A DNA stretch of 64,000 nt from the NCBI RefSeq assembly GCF_004358755.1, contig NZ_SMZY01000002.1:186001-250000 (forward strand). The letters are read 5' to 3'. Positions within the stretch are counted from its first letter, which is position 1; every line of letters starts with the position of its first letter. This document shows positions 36,958 to 45,928 of this stretch, one piece after another. The notes below the pieces were generated by a model. The model was not told the DNA's origin, searched no databases, and saw only the letters and a program-made list of their open reading frames with translations. The position numbers and the translations under genes are program-made. This stretch comes from Peribacillus frigoritolerans. Lineage in GTDB: Bacteria; Bacillota; Bacilli; Bacillales; Bacillaceae.

Positions 36958-36966
36958 CATATGATA
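36958..36966 (+). promoter_or_regulatory. Possible sigma-K-type -10 element upstream of the Hsp20 gene
   Basis: CATATGATA fits the sigma-K -10 pattern CATAnnnTA, about 50 bases before the start codon. An AC pair lies near the expected -35 distance (36938-36939), though the spacing is slightly long. Mother-cell expression would suit an Hsp20 spore-coat protein. Confidence 0.35.
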
Positions 36967-37016
36967 CCACTGTGTAGGAAGGTTAGGTTGCTAATAATTT
37001 TCAAGGAGATATGCAT

Positions 37017-37492
37017 ATGGCTAGCAGGCAGGAATTAATTGATGTAAATGATACGAGAAGACCGTTTGGCTTTGGACGTCCTTTCGGGTTCGGCTTGAAT
37101 TTACAAACAAAAACCAAAATAATGACTTCTGGCAGCGGATTTTTGATCATCAGAAACCCGAGCAGTTTTTTGACACGGATGACTACAAACCCAATTATGA
37201 TATTTACAGGAACGACACACATGTTTGTGTAGTGCTTGAACTGCCGGGAGTGGCAAAAGAAGATGTGAAGTTTTCATTAAAATCCCATGTAGACTTAATT
37301 GTGAACGGTGTAATAAGAGCACTCTATCCTATCGAAATGGAAGTTGAAAAACTGAGATACTATGGCGATTTTGAACGGGTCGTCCGTTTGCCGGAACCAA
37401 CAGAAGCTCAGTTGATCAGCCTCCATTTTCAGCATGGCCTTGTCTATGTTACCTATCCGATTCAAGTTGGAGAGAATGTGAAACAGATATAA
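37017..37492 (+). pseudogene. Hsp20/alpha-crystallin gene interrupted by a one-base frameshift
   Basis: ATG 37017 follows AAGGAGAT and starts MASRQELIDVNDTRRPFGFG. That frame is lost near 37109-37113, an A5 run. From there a second frame encodes DFWQRIFDHQKPEQFFDTDD, then VCVVLELPGVAKEDVKF and a normal Hsp20 C-terminal half to 37492. Adding one A at the run gives LNLQTKNQNNDFW and one continuous protein of about 159 residues. B. subtilis has Hsp20-type spore coat proteins (CotM, CotP). Explanations: sequencing undercall, true mutation, or, less likely, slippage. Confidence 0.75.
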
Positions 37493-37533
37493 AATCTGCC
37501 ATGTATCACAATTTCAAATAAGTGTGTGATAAT

Positions 37534-37941
37534 ATGCTATTTAATTATTTCAAGAAAAAGCTGCTGTCAAGTCTGATTGAGGAAACCCTTAATGAACGGG
37601 TCAAATTAATGAAAAAAGTGGATTTTTTAGAAAAGGAAGTAAGCAGTCTCGTCAAACAGCTTGCCAAGGAACAAGTAAAAGACGTCTTTCAGTCAGAATC
37701 CCGATCGATTATTATTGAAAATGTAACGATTGAAAACTTGAATATCGACAGTGCCGATTTAAGCAGCAATTTTGGCCAGCTCGGAATCAAGGAACTCAGC
37801 GGACAATTGAATATTGGGACAACGTACCACTCTAAGCACTCTGATAAATCAGCGAAAAAATTAAATGATTGGAACGATCAGACTGTGGATTCAAAGCCAA
37901 AAACAACGATTAGAAAAAGACAGGAAAACGCTAATGAATAG
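37534..37941 (+). CDS. Unrecognised small protein with a coiled-coil start
   Basis: A 135-residue protein I do not recognise. Residues about 1-50 are helical and charged (FKKKLLSSLIEETLNERVKL, then KVDFLEKEVSSLVKQLAKEQ), likely a coiled coil. Residues about 60-95 alternate Ile/Leu with Asn/Asp (IIIENVTIENLNID, then LGIKELSGQLNIGTTY), faintly like the tail of the germination protein GerPC. The C-terminus is basic and disordered. Ribosome site is weak. Next to the Hsp20 gene, a spore role is possible but unproven. Confidence 0.5.
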   Translation: MLFNYFKKKLLSSLIEETLNERVKLMKKVDFLEKEVSSLVKQLAKEQVKDVFQSESRSIIIENVTIENLNIDSADLSSNFGQLGIKELSGQLNIGTTYHSKHSDKSAKKLNDWNDQTVDSKPKTTIRKRQENANE

Positions 37942-37975
37942 GGATATTTTAATAGGAATACAGAATATCCTTTTT
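37942..37975 (+). terminator. Terminator after the 37534-37941 gene
   Basis: GGATATT pairs with AATATCC around a loop of about 15 bases, then five T residues. Confidence 0.7.
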
Positions 37976-38124
37976 CTCTACATAATGCTGTAACAAAGAC
38001 AACGTGTTGTTTTGGTAATTTTATTTAGCTTCCTTCCTTTTTTCAATTTTTTTAAAGATAAAAAAATGGTAAGATGATATATATTAGCACCAAAAAATTT
38101 TTATTCAAGGAGTGATTATGTACT

Positions 38125-38535
38125 ATGTCAGTAGACGTTTACCTTAATTTCAATGGCAATTGCCGGGAAGCAGTCGAGTTTTATGCAAAGGTTTTCAAGA
38201 CTGAAGAACCTAAATTTATGACGTTCGGCGAAACACCGCAAAATCCCGAATACCCTCTGCCGGAGGAAGCGAAAAACTTGATCATGCATACAAGACTTTC
38301 TATTGATGGAAGCAATGTCATGTTTTCCGACACTTTTCCGGGGATGCCTTTTGTGGAAGGGAATAATATCACTCTTGCGTTGGTAAATAAGAACATCGAA
38401 GATCTGACTTCTATTTTTAATCAGCTTAAAGATGGCGGCACAGTCGTGATGGATCTTCAGGAAACATTCTGGAGCAAGCTTTATGGACAAGTCACAGATA
38501 AATTCGGCATTCATTGGCAGATTAATTACGAGTAA
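38125..38535 (+). CDS. PhnB/YjdN-like VOC-fold protein
   Basis: A 136-residue vicinal-oxygen-chelate protein. It starts VDVYLNFNGNCREAVEFYAKVF, with TRLSIDGSNVMFSDTFPGMP in the middle and DLQETFWSKLYGQVTDKFGIHW at the end, the pattern of PhnB/YjdN (3-demethylubiquinone methyltransferase-like) proteins. The clear VOC metal ligands are not all present and the function is unknown. AAGGAGTG precedes the start by about 10 bases. Confidence 0.78.
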   Translation: MSVDVYLNFNGNCREAVEFYAKVFKTEEPKFMTFGETPQNPEYPLPEEAKNLIMHTRLSIDGSNVMFSDTFPGMPFVEGNNITLALVNKNIEDLTSIFNQLKDGGTVVMDLQETFWSKLYGQVTDKFGIHWQINYE

Positions 38536-38541
38536 GGGACA

Positions 38542-38568
38542 AAAGAGGCCATGCTGGCCTCTTTTTTA
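38542..38568. terminator. Terminator between the PhnB-like and acetyltransferase genes
   Basis: AAAGAGGCC pairs with GGCCTCTTT around a short loop, followed by T residues. It sits between two convergent genes and touches the stop of the acetyltransferase gene. Confidence 0.88.
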
Positions 38569-39126
38569 ATTCTCAATATGCTTAATGACTCTTGCTGGAT
38601 TTCCTCCAACGACAACATTGTCAGGAACGTCCTTCGTCACGACCGCGCCGGAGGCAATGACTGCATTGTTTCCGATTGTTACGCCAGGATTAATGACCGC
38701 TCTGCCGCCAATCCACACGTTATCGCCGATTGTGACAGGTTTTCCGAATTCCGCTCCGCTGTTTCTTTCTTCCGCATTTAGTGGATGGGTGGCTGTATAA
38801 ATGTGGACTCCAGGAGCAAGCATGCAATTGGCGCCGATTGACACCTTGCACACATCCAGAATCACACAGTCAAAGTTGGCATAGAAGTTTTCCCCAACGT
38901 GAATGTTTGAGCCGTAATCACAGCGGAATGTCGGTTCTATGTAAATGTTTTCTCCAGTCGTTCCAAACAGTTCCTTAAGTATTTTTTTACGCGCATCATC
39001 ATCCGTTTCCATTGTCTGGTGGAACAGCCTTGTTAATCTTCTGGCGCGGGCACGTTCACTTACTAAATCTATGTCCCAAGCTAAATAGAGTTCTCCGGCC
39101 AGCATCTTTTCTTTTTCAGTTTTCAT
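38566..39126 (-). CDS. Maltose/galactoside-type O-acetyltransferase
   Basis: A 186-residue left-handed beta-helix (hexapeptide repeat) enzyme. N-terminal helices [20 protein letters not shown] are the Maa domain; [13 protein letters not shown] holds the catalytic His; the repeats run through [20 protein letters not shown]. It acetylates sugars with acetyl-CoA as a trimer. ATG 39126 is placed 9 bases after AAGGAG; the ATG at 39135 is too close. B. subtilis Maa is the likely orthologue. Confidence 0.83.
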   Translation of the reverse strand: MKTEKEKMLAGELYLAWDIDLVSERARARRLTRLFHQTMETDDDARKKILKELFGTTGENIYIEPTFRCDYGSNIHVGENFYANFDCVILDVCKVSIGANCMLAPGVHIYTATHPLNAEERNSGAEFGKPVTIGDNVWIGGRAVINPGVTIGNNAVIASGAVVTKDVPDNVVVGGNPARVIKHIEN

Positions 39127-39190
39127 GATGAACATCTCCTTGTCATAAATCCTTCAATCATTATACCCTCAGCCATTTCTTTTCCACAAG

Positions 39191-39224
39191 AAAAAACAGC
39201 GCGGTCCACCATGCGCTGTTTTTT
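39191..39224 (-). terminator. Terminator of the mmsA-aminotransferase operon
   Basis: AAAAAACAGCGC pairs with GCGCTGTTTTTT around a 10-base loop, directly after the aminotransferase stop. Confidence 0.92.
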
Positions 39225-39227
39225 CAT

Positions 39228-40592
39228 TTAATTCGTTTCTGCGATCCCATTCAGCTCCCCAACAACAGTATCCACGATAAACACGGCGTCCTCTTCTTCC
39301 AGATTAAGAGGAGGAGAGATGGCAAGGACGTTGTTGTAGCCTGCTACAGTAGCGCCATTTTTCCCAATAATCAGCCCTTTTTCCTTGCATCCGGCCATTA
39401 CTTTATTCACAAGACCTGCATCCAGCGGTTTTTTCGTCACTTTGCTTTCTACAAGCTCGATTCCGATCAGGAGACCTTTCCCTCTTACACTTCCAACATA
39501 ACGATTATGCTGGAGCCGTGATGTGAGTTCGGATTTCATTTGGCCTCCAACCTCGTTTGAACGTTCGAACAGCTTTTCATTTTCAAAGATTTCGATATTT
39601 TTGAGTGCAAGTGCACAGGCGGCAGGATTTCCTCCAAACGTGTTCACATGGCGGAAATAATCATATTCCTCTGTTCCTTTAAATGCTTCATAGATTTCTT
39701 TTTTAACAGCTGTAGCGGATAACGGCAAGTAGGCGCTTGTAATACCCTTAGCCATCGTTATGATATCAGGCTTCACTCCGTAATTCATAAATCCGAATGC
39801 TTTACCGGTTCTGCCAAAGCCGCAGATGACCTCGTCAACAATGAGCAGAGCCCCATGCTTTTTACAGACTTCTTTTACGCCTTTCATATAACTCTCAGGC
39901 GGCATCAGAATGCCTCCGCCAGTTATGATCGGTTCCATGATCATCGCGGCAATTGTTTCGCTGAGCTCCCATGTCATCGTCTGGTCAATGGCCTGAACCG
40001 ATTTCAGCTCAGCCGGGGCTGCATTTTCGTCTTCTGGATATCGGTAAGTGTCAGGCGGCGGCACATGTATAAATCCTGGTGCAAGCGGCTCGTATTTATA
40101 TTTCCGCTGCGCCTGCCCGGTGGCAGCTAAAGATCCCATTGTATTGCCATGATAGGCCCTGTACCTTGAAATGATTTTATAGCGTTCATGGCTGCCTGTT
40201 TGCTGATGATATTGGCGGGCAATTTTGAATGCTGTTTCATTTGCCTCAGATCCGCTGTTTGAGAAAAAGATGACATAGTCTCCGCCAAGCATGTCATTCA
40301 GCTTTTCTGAAAGCTGAATGGCAGGCAGATGACTTTGTGTTAACGGGAAATAAGCAAGTTTTTTCAGCTGCTCGTATGCCGCTTCCGCAAGCTCTGTTCT
40401 TCCGTAGCCTGCATTCACACACCACAAACCGGCCATGCCGTCCAAATACTTTTTCCCGTTTGCATCACTGATCCATGCGCCCTTTGCTTCCTCTGCTATA
40501 ATTGTCGCCTCTGGATTGAAAGGCTTCATAGAATGCCAGAGATGGGCCTCATCTTTTTGCAGAGCATCTCTTACATCTGTACTCTTTTGCAT
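39228..40592 (-). CDS. Class III omega-amino-acid (beta-alanine) aminotransferase
   Basis: A 454-residue PLP enzyme. Lys282 in ITMAKGITS is the Schiff-base lysine, Asp253 in IVDEVICGFGRTG contacts the pyridine nitrogen, and SNSGSEANE binds phosphate. Sequence type and context point to beta-alanine:pyruvate (or 2-oxoglutarate) transamination, giving malonate semialdehyde, the substrate of the enzyme encoded just upstream (18-base gap). This is step 4 of uracil breakdown here. ATG 40592 follows GGAGG at 6 bases; the ATG six bases earlier abuts it. Confidence 0.85.
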   Translation of the reverse strand: MQKSTDVRDALQKDEAHLWHSMKPFNPEATIIAEEAKGAWISDANGKKYLDGMAGLWCVNAGYGRTELAEAAYEQLKKLAYFPLTQSHLPAIQLSEKLNDMLGGDYVIFFSNSGSEANETAFKIARQYHQQTGSHERYKIISRYRAYHGNTMGSLAATGQAQRKYKYEPLAPGFIHVPPPDTYRYPEDENAAPAELKSVQAIDQTMTWELSETIAAMIMEPIITGGGILMPPESYMKGVKEVCKKHGALLIVDEVICGFGRTGKAFGFMNYGVKPDIITMAKGITSAYLPLSATAVKKEIYEAFKGTEEYDYFRHVNTFGGNPAACALALKNIEIFENEKLFERSNEVGGQMKSELTSRLQHNRYVGSVRGKGLLIGIELVESKVTKKPLDAGLVNKVMAGCKEKGLIIGKNGATVAGYNNVLAISPPLNLEEEDAVFIVDTVVGELNGIAETN

Positions 40593-40610
40593 AGTCATCC
40601 TCCTTGTCTA

Positions 40611-42071
40611 TTAAAAATCAAATCTGGATGTAATCATTTTTTTGCGTGTATAGAAGTTTACGCCGTCTTTGCCGTTAACATGTAAATCTCCGTAGAAAGA
40701 ATCCTTCCAACCCGAAAATGGGAAGAAAGCCATCGTCGCCGGCACCCCTACATTAATTCCAAGCATTCCTGCATCCGCTTCTTCTCTGAACGTGCGAATG
40801 GCCTGAGCATCCTTAGTATAGATAGTAGCTCCGTTTCCATAACGGGATTTCCGGATATAATCAAGACCTTCATCTAAATTTTCCGCTCGCAGGACACTGA
40901 GCACCGGTGCAAAAATTTCATCCTTTGCAATGGTCATTTCAGGTGTAACCTTGTCAAAAATCGTTGCGCCCAAAAAATAGCCTTCCGTTTGATTTTCCAT
41001 ATCCCGTCTTCCGTCTCTTAAAAGTGCTGCACCTTCCTCAATGCCTTTTTCAATATAGCCAATGACCTTATTCAGGTGCGTATCACGAATCACCGGAGTC
41101 AGAAGCACTTCCGCGTCCAGACCATTTCCCATCACTAAGTCATCCGCTTTTTGCTTTAAGGTCTGCATAAATTGATCCCCGTCTCCAACAACGACAACTG
41201 CACTGCAAGCCATACAGCGCTGGCCGGCACTGCCAAATGCAGAGCTGATAATATGCTGTGCCGCTTTGTCAAAGTCTGCATCCGGCATCACCACATGATG
41301 ATTTTTTGCACCTGAGAGAGCCTGAACCCTTTTACCCTTCGCAGCAGCTTTTTCATACACATATTTTGCAACAGGCTGAGATCCTACGAATGAAATCGCT
41401 TTAATATCAGGATGCTCAAGTAACCCGTTCACCACATCATGACTTCCATGCACAATGTTCAAAACACCGTCCGGAGCACCTGCTTCCGTGAACATCTCAG
41501 CAAGCTTATTGGCCAGCAGCGGTGTCCGCTCAGATGGTTTTAAAACGAATGTATTTCCGCATGCAACCGCAAGAGGGAACATCCACAACGGCACCATCAT
41601 CGGAAAGTTAAAAGGAGTAATTCCGCCGACAACGCCAAGCGGGTAGCGGAACATTTCAGAATCCATCTCTTCTGCAATTCCGGATAAGGATTCACCCATC
41701 ATTAAGCTTGGTGCTCCCGCTGCAAACTCCACGCATTCTATCCCTCTTTGAACCTCGCCATATGCCTCTTTATATGCCTTGCCATTCTCAGAGACAATTA
41801 ATTTGGCAAGCTCTGCATGTTTTTCTGTCAGTAAATGATGATATTTAAATAGAATTCTTGCTCTTTTCGGAACCGGCATCAGCTTCCATGTTTTAAATGC
41901 CAGTGCTGCCGCCTTTGCCGCCTGGTCTACATCTTCGGCAGTTGAAATCGGTACAGCTGCGATTTTTTTCCCCGTTGCCGGGTTCATTACGTCGAGTACT
42001 TCATTCCCTGCTGCACTCACCCATTTTCCATTGATAAAGTTTTTAATTGCTGCTTCATTTGCAACCGTCAT
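40611..42071 (-). CDS. mmsA: Methylmalonate/malonate semialdehyde dehydrogenase (CoA-acylating)
   Basis: A 486-residue aldehyde dehydrogenase of the IolA/MmsA group (B. subtilis IolA has 487). [18 protein letters not shown] is the group signature, and catalytic Cys286 lies in [11 protein letters not shown], as in IolA. It converts malonate semialdehyde with CoA and NAD to acetyl-CoA and CO2, the last step of beta-alanine breakdown in this cluster. ATG 42069-42071 has GGAGGG 6 bases upstream. No inositol (iol) genes are near, so the uracil role is favoured. Confidence 0.88.
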   Translation of the reverse strand: MTVANEAAIKNFINGKWVSAAGNEVLDVMNPATGKKIAAVPISTAEDVDQAAKAAALAFKTWKLMPVPKRARILFKYHHLLTEKHAELAKLIVSENGKAYKEAYGEVQRGIECVEFAAGAPSLMMGESLSGIAEEMDSEMFRYPLGVVGGITPFNFPMMVPLWMFPLAVACGNTFVLKPSERTPLLANKLAEMFTEAGAPDGVLNIVHGSHDVVNGLLEHPDIKAISFVGSQPVAKYVYEKAAAKGKRVQALSGAKNHHVVMPDADFDKAAQHIISSAFGSAGQRCMACSAVVVVGDGDQFMQTLKQKADDLVMGNGLDAEVLLTPVIRDTHLNKVIGYIEKGIEEGAALLRDGRRDMENQTEGYFLGATIFDKVTPEMTIAKDEIFAPVLSVLRAENLDEGLDYIRKSRYGNGATIYTKDAQAIRTFREEADAGMLGINVGVPATMAFFPFSGWKDSFYGDLHVNGKDGVNFYTRKKMITSRFDF

Positions 42072-42147
42072 TGTCATCCCTCCGCATATTCTGGAAATTC
42101 TACTAATTATGTTCATTATCTCTCACAAAGGTACGGCAATCATTAGA

Positions 42148-42159
42148 CACTATGTAAAA
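42148..42159 (-). promoter_or_regulatory. Shared motif upstream of mmsA (candidate PucR site)
   Basis: TTTTACATAGTG on the minus strand, about 77 bases upstream of mmsA. The identical 12 bases occur upstream of the uracil operon at 51263-51274, on the same strand relative to the genes. Confidence 0.45.
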
Positions 42160-42241
42160 GATACGGAGGGAAAAACGCTACAGTTTGAATAGAAAAGCGG
42201 AGCCGACTGTTCAGACCGAGGAGTCAATACCGAATTGATGG

Positions 42242-42325
42242 GGTTTCCAATTTAATTGGAGGGGTTTTGGAATTAATTCATGTGGTTTCAGAATTATTTA
42301 GAGGGGTTTCCAAATTAATTGGAGG
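42242..42325. repeat. Four tandem 21-bp units between mmsA and pucR
   Basis: Four units of exactly 21 bp (42242-42262, 42263-42283, 42284-42304, 42305-42325), each starting GGTTT and most ending with GAGG. Units 1 and 4 contain a palindromic core CCAAT-TTA-ATTGG (unit 4 slightly changed); units 2 and 3 are more degenerate. The remaining gene-free sequence 42160-42395 holds no other clear feature. Confidence 0.85.
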
Positions 42326-42395
42326 AATTTGTTCTGGCCCGATATGAAGATAACAATTCACCCGAAAAGTCCTCGTTTCAAGCAAAAACTAATAA

Positions 42396-42427
42396 AAAAA
42401 GAGCACTCTTCAAAAGAGCACTCTTTC
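42396..42427 (-). terminator. Terminator of pucR
   Basis: On the minus strand two copies of AAGAGTGCTCTT, 3 bases apart, fold on each other with a two-base central mismatch and end in a T-run. Confidence 0.8.
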
Positions 42428-42430
42428 CTG

Positions 42431-44053
42431 CTATTCGATCTTATGCTGCAGCGGAATGGTTCCTTCTGTATTCATGATGAAATCGTGAGCCATCAGCATA
42501 AATTCAAGGGCCAGTCTTCTGTCTGAGTTCATGAAGTTTTCGCCAAGGAGCAATTCAAGCTTTTCTATGCGATGGTAGAGTGTCTGCCTGACGATAAATA
42601 ATTTTTTGGAAGTCTCTTGTTTAGAGCCGCTGCATGCCAGATAGGTTTTTAAAGTAATCAGCATGTCCCCGTTATATTTTCGGTCATATTCTATGACAGG
42701 AGCCAAATATTCTTGAATGGTTTCTTCGAGATCGCCATGTTTTTTTAACAAAGACATCATCCGGTACATATGCAAATCCTGATAAAAATAGCTTTTGCCT
42801 TCTTTAGAAAGGGAATCTTGCAGAGCAAGGGTTTCTTTAGCTGTTTGATAGCTTAAATGAATACTGCCGAGTTTGTCGGCAAACTTCCCGACTCCAATAG
42901 AAATAGATGAGGATCTGATCCGTTCGGAACCGTTTCCTGAATGAATTCTTGAGATGGCCCCATCCATCCTCTCTTTCCAATCCTGCTTGTTCCGTTTGTT
43001 CCCCACGATAAAAATAAGATGATGGCGGACTTCAACGGTAAACAAGTGAAATCCAAATTGCTCAAATACCGTTCTGAACAGCAGCTTGAAATAAGTGCTG
43101 TCGACGTTTGTAGCCTGCCCCCCTGAATCAGGCGAAAGCTTGCAGATGCAGACTGTTCCTCCGTTTAAACGGAGCTTCGGATCAATGAACGAGAGCTGTT
43201 CTTTGATGACTTCATCTGTGTATTCTCCTTCAAGCCAGTTTGTCAGCCACTCGCTCTCTTCTGCCATCTTTTTTTCTTTGACATATAAATCCCGCAGCAT
43301 ATGCTGGGCAAATGCGTTGGCTGTTCTGTCTAAAATGAGAAGATCAAATTCATTCAGTTCGCGGCAGCCGGCGACAATCAGCAGCTCAGCGTAGGTTTCT
43401 CCAAGAATCTGCACAGGCTGACTTGCGATATTGGATTTATTGTATTCATCTCTATTCCCTATTTTCAAAAGCATCGCTTCTTTTTCATCTGCCTTTGGCT
43501 CTGGGAAAAAATCGGCTTTATTGCCGCTTAATACAGCAATAACCTGAACTTCTAAATAGGCCTGCAGAAATTTCATGATTTGCTGGCAGTCTTCAATTTC
43601 AAGCAGCATTTTGTTCAGCTGCTGCGAATATTTTTCTAAATCTGAGAGAAGTTGATATTGTTTATTGATGATGAGGGAATGCACATCTTGAGTAATTTCA
43701 ACAAAGGGAACCTCTTGATGAAACAGAATGATAGGAAAATGGTGGTGATCTGCAAGTTTGGTAACTGCATCCGGAATAGTGTGAATGTGTGTGCCCATTT
43801 CGATGCACAGTCCGGCAGCATGCCTCTCGATCAATTGCCTTAGAAAGGAGACAAAGTGTTGGGGATCATCTTTAAAGCCAAGACCTGTTGTTAGAATAAG
43901 CTCATGGCCATTTAAGAGATTGCTGATTTGAACCGATTCTACAATATGAACCCATTTCAATTGACGGTGCAATCCTTTAGCACCAGCGATTACGTCTGTT
44001 TGGGCAAAATGCTTTCGATTTAAAATCTCATCAATCGTTATGTATGATTTCAT
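42431..44053 (-). CDS. pucR: PucR-family transcriptional regulator
   Basis: A 540-residue regulator. The N-terminal purine-catabolism (PucR) domain starts YITIDEILNRKHFAQTDVIA and includes HIVESVQISNLLNGHELILT; a GGDEF-like middle follows; the C-terminal HTH_30 helix-turn-helix covers GDMLITLKTYLACSGSKQET and FIVRQTLYHRIEKLELLLG. It lies between the two halves of the uracil degradation system and is the natural candidate to control both by sensing a pathway compound. ATG 44053 follows GGGGTGTGCGG. It is not necessarily orthologous to B. subtilis PucR of purine use. Confidence 0.85.
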   Translation of the reverse strand: MKSYITIDEILNRKHFAQTDVIAGAKGLHRQLKWVHIVESVQISNLLNGHELILTTGLGFKDDPQHFVSFLRQLIERHAAGLCIEMGTHIHTIPDAVTKLADHHHFPIILFHQEVPFVEITQDVHSLIINKQYQLLSDLEKYSQQLNKMLLEIEDCQQIMKFLQAYLEVQVIAVLSGNKADFFPEPKADEKEAMLLKIGNRDEYNKSNIASQPVQILGETYAELLIVAGCRELNEFDLLILDRTANAFAQHMLRDLYVKEKKMAEESEWLTNWLEGEYTDEVIKEQLSFIDPKLRLNGGTVCICKLSPDSGGQATNVDSTYFKLLFRTVFEQFGFHLFTVEVRHHLIFIVGNKRNKQDWKERMDGAISRIHSGNGSERIRSSSISIGVGKFADKLGSIHLSYQTAKETLALQDSLSKEGKSYFYQDLHMYRMMSLLKKHGDLEETIQEYLAPVIEYDRKYNGDMLITLKTYLACSGSKQETSKKLFIVRQTLYHRIEKLELLLGENFMNSDRRLALEFMLMAHDFIMNTEGTIPLQHKIE

Positions 44054-44086
44054 CCGCACACCCCTTTTTTGATGTCGCTACAGTCT

Positions 44087-44092
44087 ATTATA
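44087..44092 (-). promoter_or_regulatory. -10 element of pucR
   Basis: TATAAT on the minus strand, about 35 bases before the pucR start. The -35 region is poor. GTATAGTG about 20 bases further upstream resembles the ACATAGTG part of the shared motif, which could mean autoregulation. Confidence 0.5.
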
Positions 44093-44141
44093 AAGAATGG
44101 CCTGTTTGAACACTATACGTTTGTCAGTTTTTCTCACAAAA

Positions 44142-44168
44142 AAGATAGGACAAATTCTGCCCTATCTT
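44142..44168 (-). terminator. Terminator of the uracil-degradation operon
   Basis: AAGATAGG and CCTATCTT pair around an 11-base loop with six T on the minus strand, just after the small gene that ends the operon. Confidence 0.85.
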
Positions 44169-44180
44169 CGTCGAACTATG

Positions 44181-44396
44181 TCATTTTCGGATTTGAGCCA
44201 GCAGCATGGCTGAAAAATACTTTCTGGCATCCGCCGTTTTTACGTGCATTTCAGCTGAGTCGTTTTGATTCTTGTGATTTCTGAATGTTAGATAAGCACC
44301 GCTTAAATTTTCAGTCACGCTTGTTATTTTGTAGCCCTGACTCAGATAATAATCAATCTTATCTCTTTCAGACAGATACTCCTGGTAATCAGACAT
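44181..44396 (-). CDS. Small hypothetical protein at the end of the uracil operon
   Basis: A 71-residue soluble protein, MSDYQEYLSERDKIDYYLSQ, then GYKITSVTENLSGAYLTFRN and MHVKTADARKYFSAML. No family is recognised. It starts 14 bases after the permease gene and precedes the operon terminator, so it is surely co-transcribed. It may be an accessory protein of the transporter or pathway, but nothing in the sequence shows this. Confidence 0.65.
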   Translation of the reverse strand: MSDYQEYLSERDKIDYYLSQGYKITSVTENLSGAYLTFRNHKNQNDSAEMHVKTADARKYFSAMLLAQIRK

Positions 44397-44410
44397 AACG
44401 AGCCTCCTTC

Positions 44411-45886
44411 TTATAATTGCTCTGTTTGCGCCGGGGCAATGGCAACATTCGGCACTGCTTCATCTTCGAAATCGATTGTCCAGTCATTTCCGACTGAGAT
44501 ACCCAGATACTTTTGATCATCGGGATCTATTAATTCAGCCTGGGCATAAATCTGAAACCACCAGTATTTCGCTAAAATGTAATAGACAAAGCATCCGACT
44601 GCAAAGCCGACAATAAATGAGTATGAAGGAACAGCCACTGCAGCTGCCCCGCCAATGATCCATGCGATAAAGCCTGCAGCATTAACACCTTTCATATATT
44701 TATATTGTCCATCTGATTCAAAGAGGTCTTTTACATTAACCCTGCGCTTTCGAATTAAATAATAATCAGCTACTAAAATCCCGCAAATGGCAGATAAGAT
44801 TCCTCCGACTATTAATAAAATTCCAATGATGACTCCAAATAAACTCCACGGCTGAACGACGATTCCAATAAAACCTGCAACTGCTACTCCCGCCCAAAAA
44901 GGAAACTTCGGCCCTCCCACGTTAGAGAAAATGGTTGCTGCAGGAATCAGGTTTGCAGAGGTATTTGTGGACCACTGCGCAAGCACAATCATAACCAATA
45001 AGATACCAAGTATAATGCCAGATGCAGATTGCTGGAGGGCAACGACCGGATCATAGTTAGTTACAGCGATATAAGAAACGGCGCCAATCACGACCATAAA
45101 GGTTTGCACGATTGGATAGGCAATTAAATTGCCCGCAATTTGGCCTTTGTTCCGCTTGAACCAGTTCTTTTCCAATTTAGGTGCTTTTACAAAACGGGAT
45201 AGGGATGGCATATCCGCAGCGAGGGTTCCCCAAAATCCCATGTTGGACATAATGACAACCATAAACGCTGTAAATGCCGCTCCTCCAGTTGCCGGATTTT
45301 CAACCCATGACCACACGTTTCTGCCTTCCTGCAGTGCCTGATCTGATAGAGTAAAATACATCCAGCCTGAAATAATGATGATGACAGGTGCCGCTAAATC
45401 AGCAAATCGTTCAATCGCCTTCATTCCCAGTGCTGTATTGACGACTTGCAAGAGAGCAAAAATAAAGAAACAGACAATCCAATTATCAAAACCGAATAAA
45501 GTAGCAAGAATGGCGTTCATGGCACTGGCGCCAAAGAATGTATTTACACCAAACCAGCAAGAAGCTACAAAACCGCGTACGACGGAAGGGATGTGCGTCC
45601 CGACTGTTCCAAAAGGCGCTCTCATATAAACAGGGAAGGATAAGCCATGTTCAACACCAATATCCCCTGTTAACGTCATTATTAGTCCAAGGGCAATTGA
45701 ACCAATTATTGTTGCAGCAATCACCCATCCTAATGGAAGACTCTGAACACCTGATCCGCCGATGGCAAATGCAGCAAGCACAACGGCCATCCCAACCCAG
45801 ATTAAAGCAAAGCCAAGCGAACCAATGTTTTTCTTATGATGAGGAATCGGCAGCAAATCAGGAGACTTCAGATAATTTTTAGCCAC
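44411..45886 (-). CDS. NCS1-family nucleobase/hydantoin permease
   Basis: A 491-residue transporter with about 12 helices. GVEHGLSFPVYMRAPFGTVGTHIP is the conserved NCS1 region after helix 2, and AQWSTNTSANLIPAA lies in the substrate pocket. NCS1 carriers import uracil, allantoin, hydantoins or cytosine with sodium or protons; the neighbouring catabolic genes make uracil or dihydrouracil the likely cargo. The start is GTG 45884-45886 after AAGGGGAA. It lies 42 bases after the dihydropyrimidinase gene. Confidence 0.88.
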   Translation of the reverse strand: MAKNYLKSPDLLPIPHHKKNIGSLGFALIWVGMAVVLAAFAIGGSGVQSLPLGWVIAATIIGSIALGLIMTLTGDIGVEHGLSFPVYMRAPFGTVGTHIPSVVRGFVASCWFGVNTFFGASAMNAILATLFGFDNWIVCFFIFALLQVVNTALGMKAIERFADLAAPVIIIISGWMYFTLSDQALQEGRNVWSWVENPATGGAAFTAFMVVIMSNMGFWGTLAADMPSLSRFVKAPKLEKNWFKRNKGQIAGNLIAYPIVQTFMVVIGAVSYIAVTNYDPVVALQQSASGIILGILLVMIVLAQWSTNTSANLIPAATIFSNVGGPKFPFWAGVAVAGFIGIVVQPWSLFGVIIGILLIVGGILSAICGILVADYYLIRKRRVNVKDLFESDGQYKYMKGVNAAGFIAWIIGGAAAVAVPSYSFIVGFAVGCFVYYILAKYWWFQIYAQAELIDPDDQKYLGISVGNDWTIDFEDEAVPNVAIAPAQTEQL

Positions 45887-45928
45887 TTTCGCATTTCCCC
45901 TTCCAAATGGTTATCTCTTCGGTTCTAT

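Noticed and set aside
36816-37016. Open frame of 66 codons opposite the Hsp20 promoter region
   Set aside because: No ribosome site before any usable start and no recognisable domain; it overlaps the Hsp20 start on the other strand.
37101-37322. Antisense open frame over the Hsp20 gene
   Set aside because: It mirrors the coding sequence of Hsp20, has no ribosome site and no family resemblance.
42190-42230. Fragment gaaaagcggagccgactgtt as a further repeat family
   Set aside because: It resembles intergenic sequences of other bacilli from memory, but no second copy exists in the window to support it.
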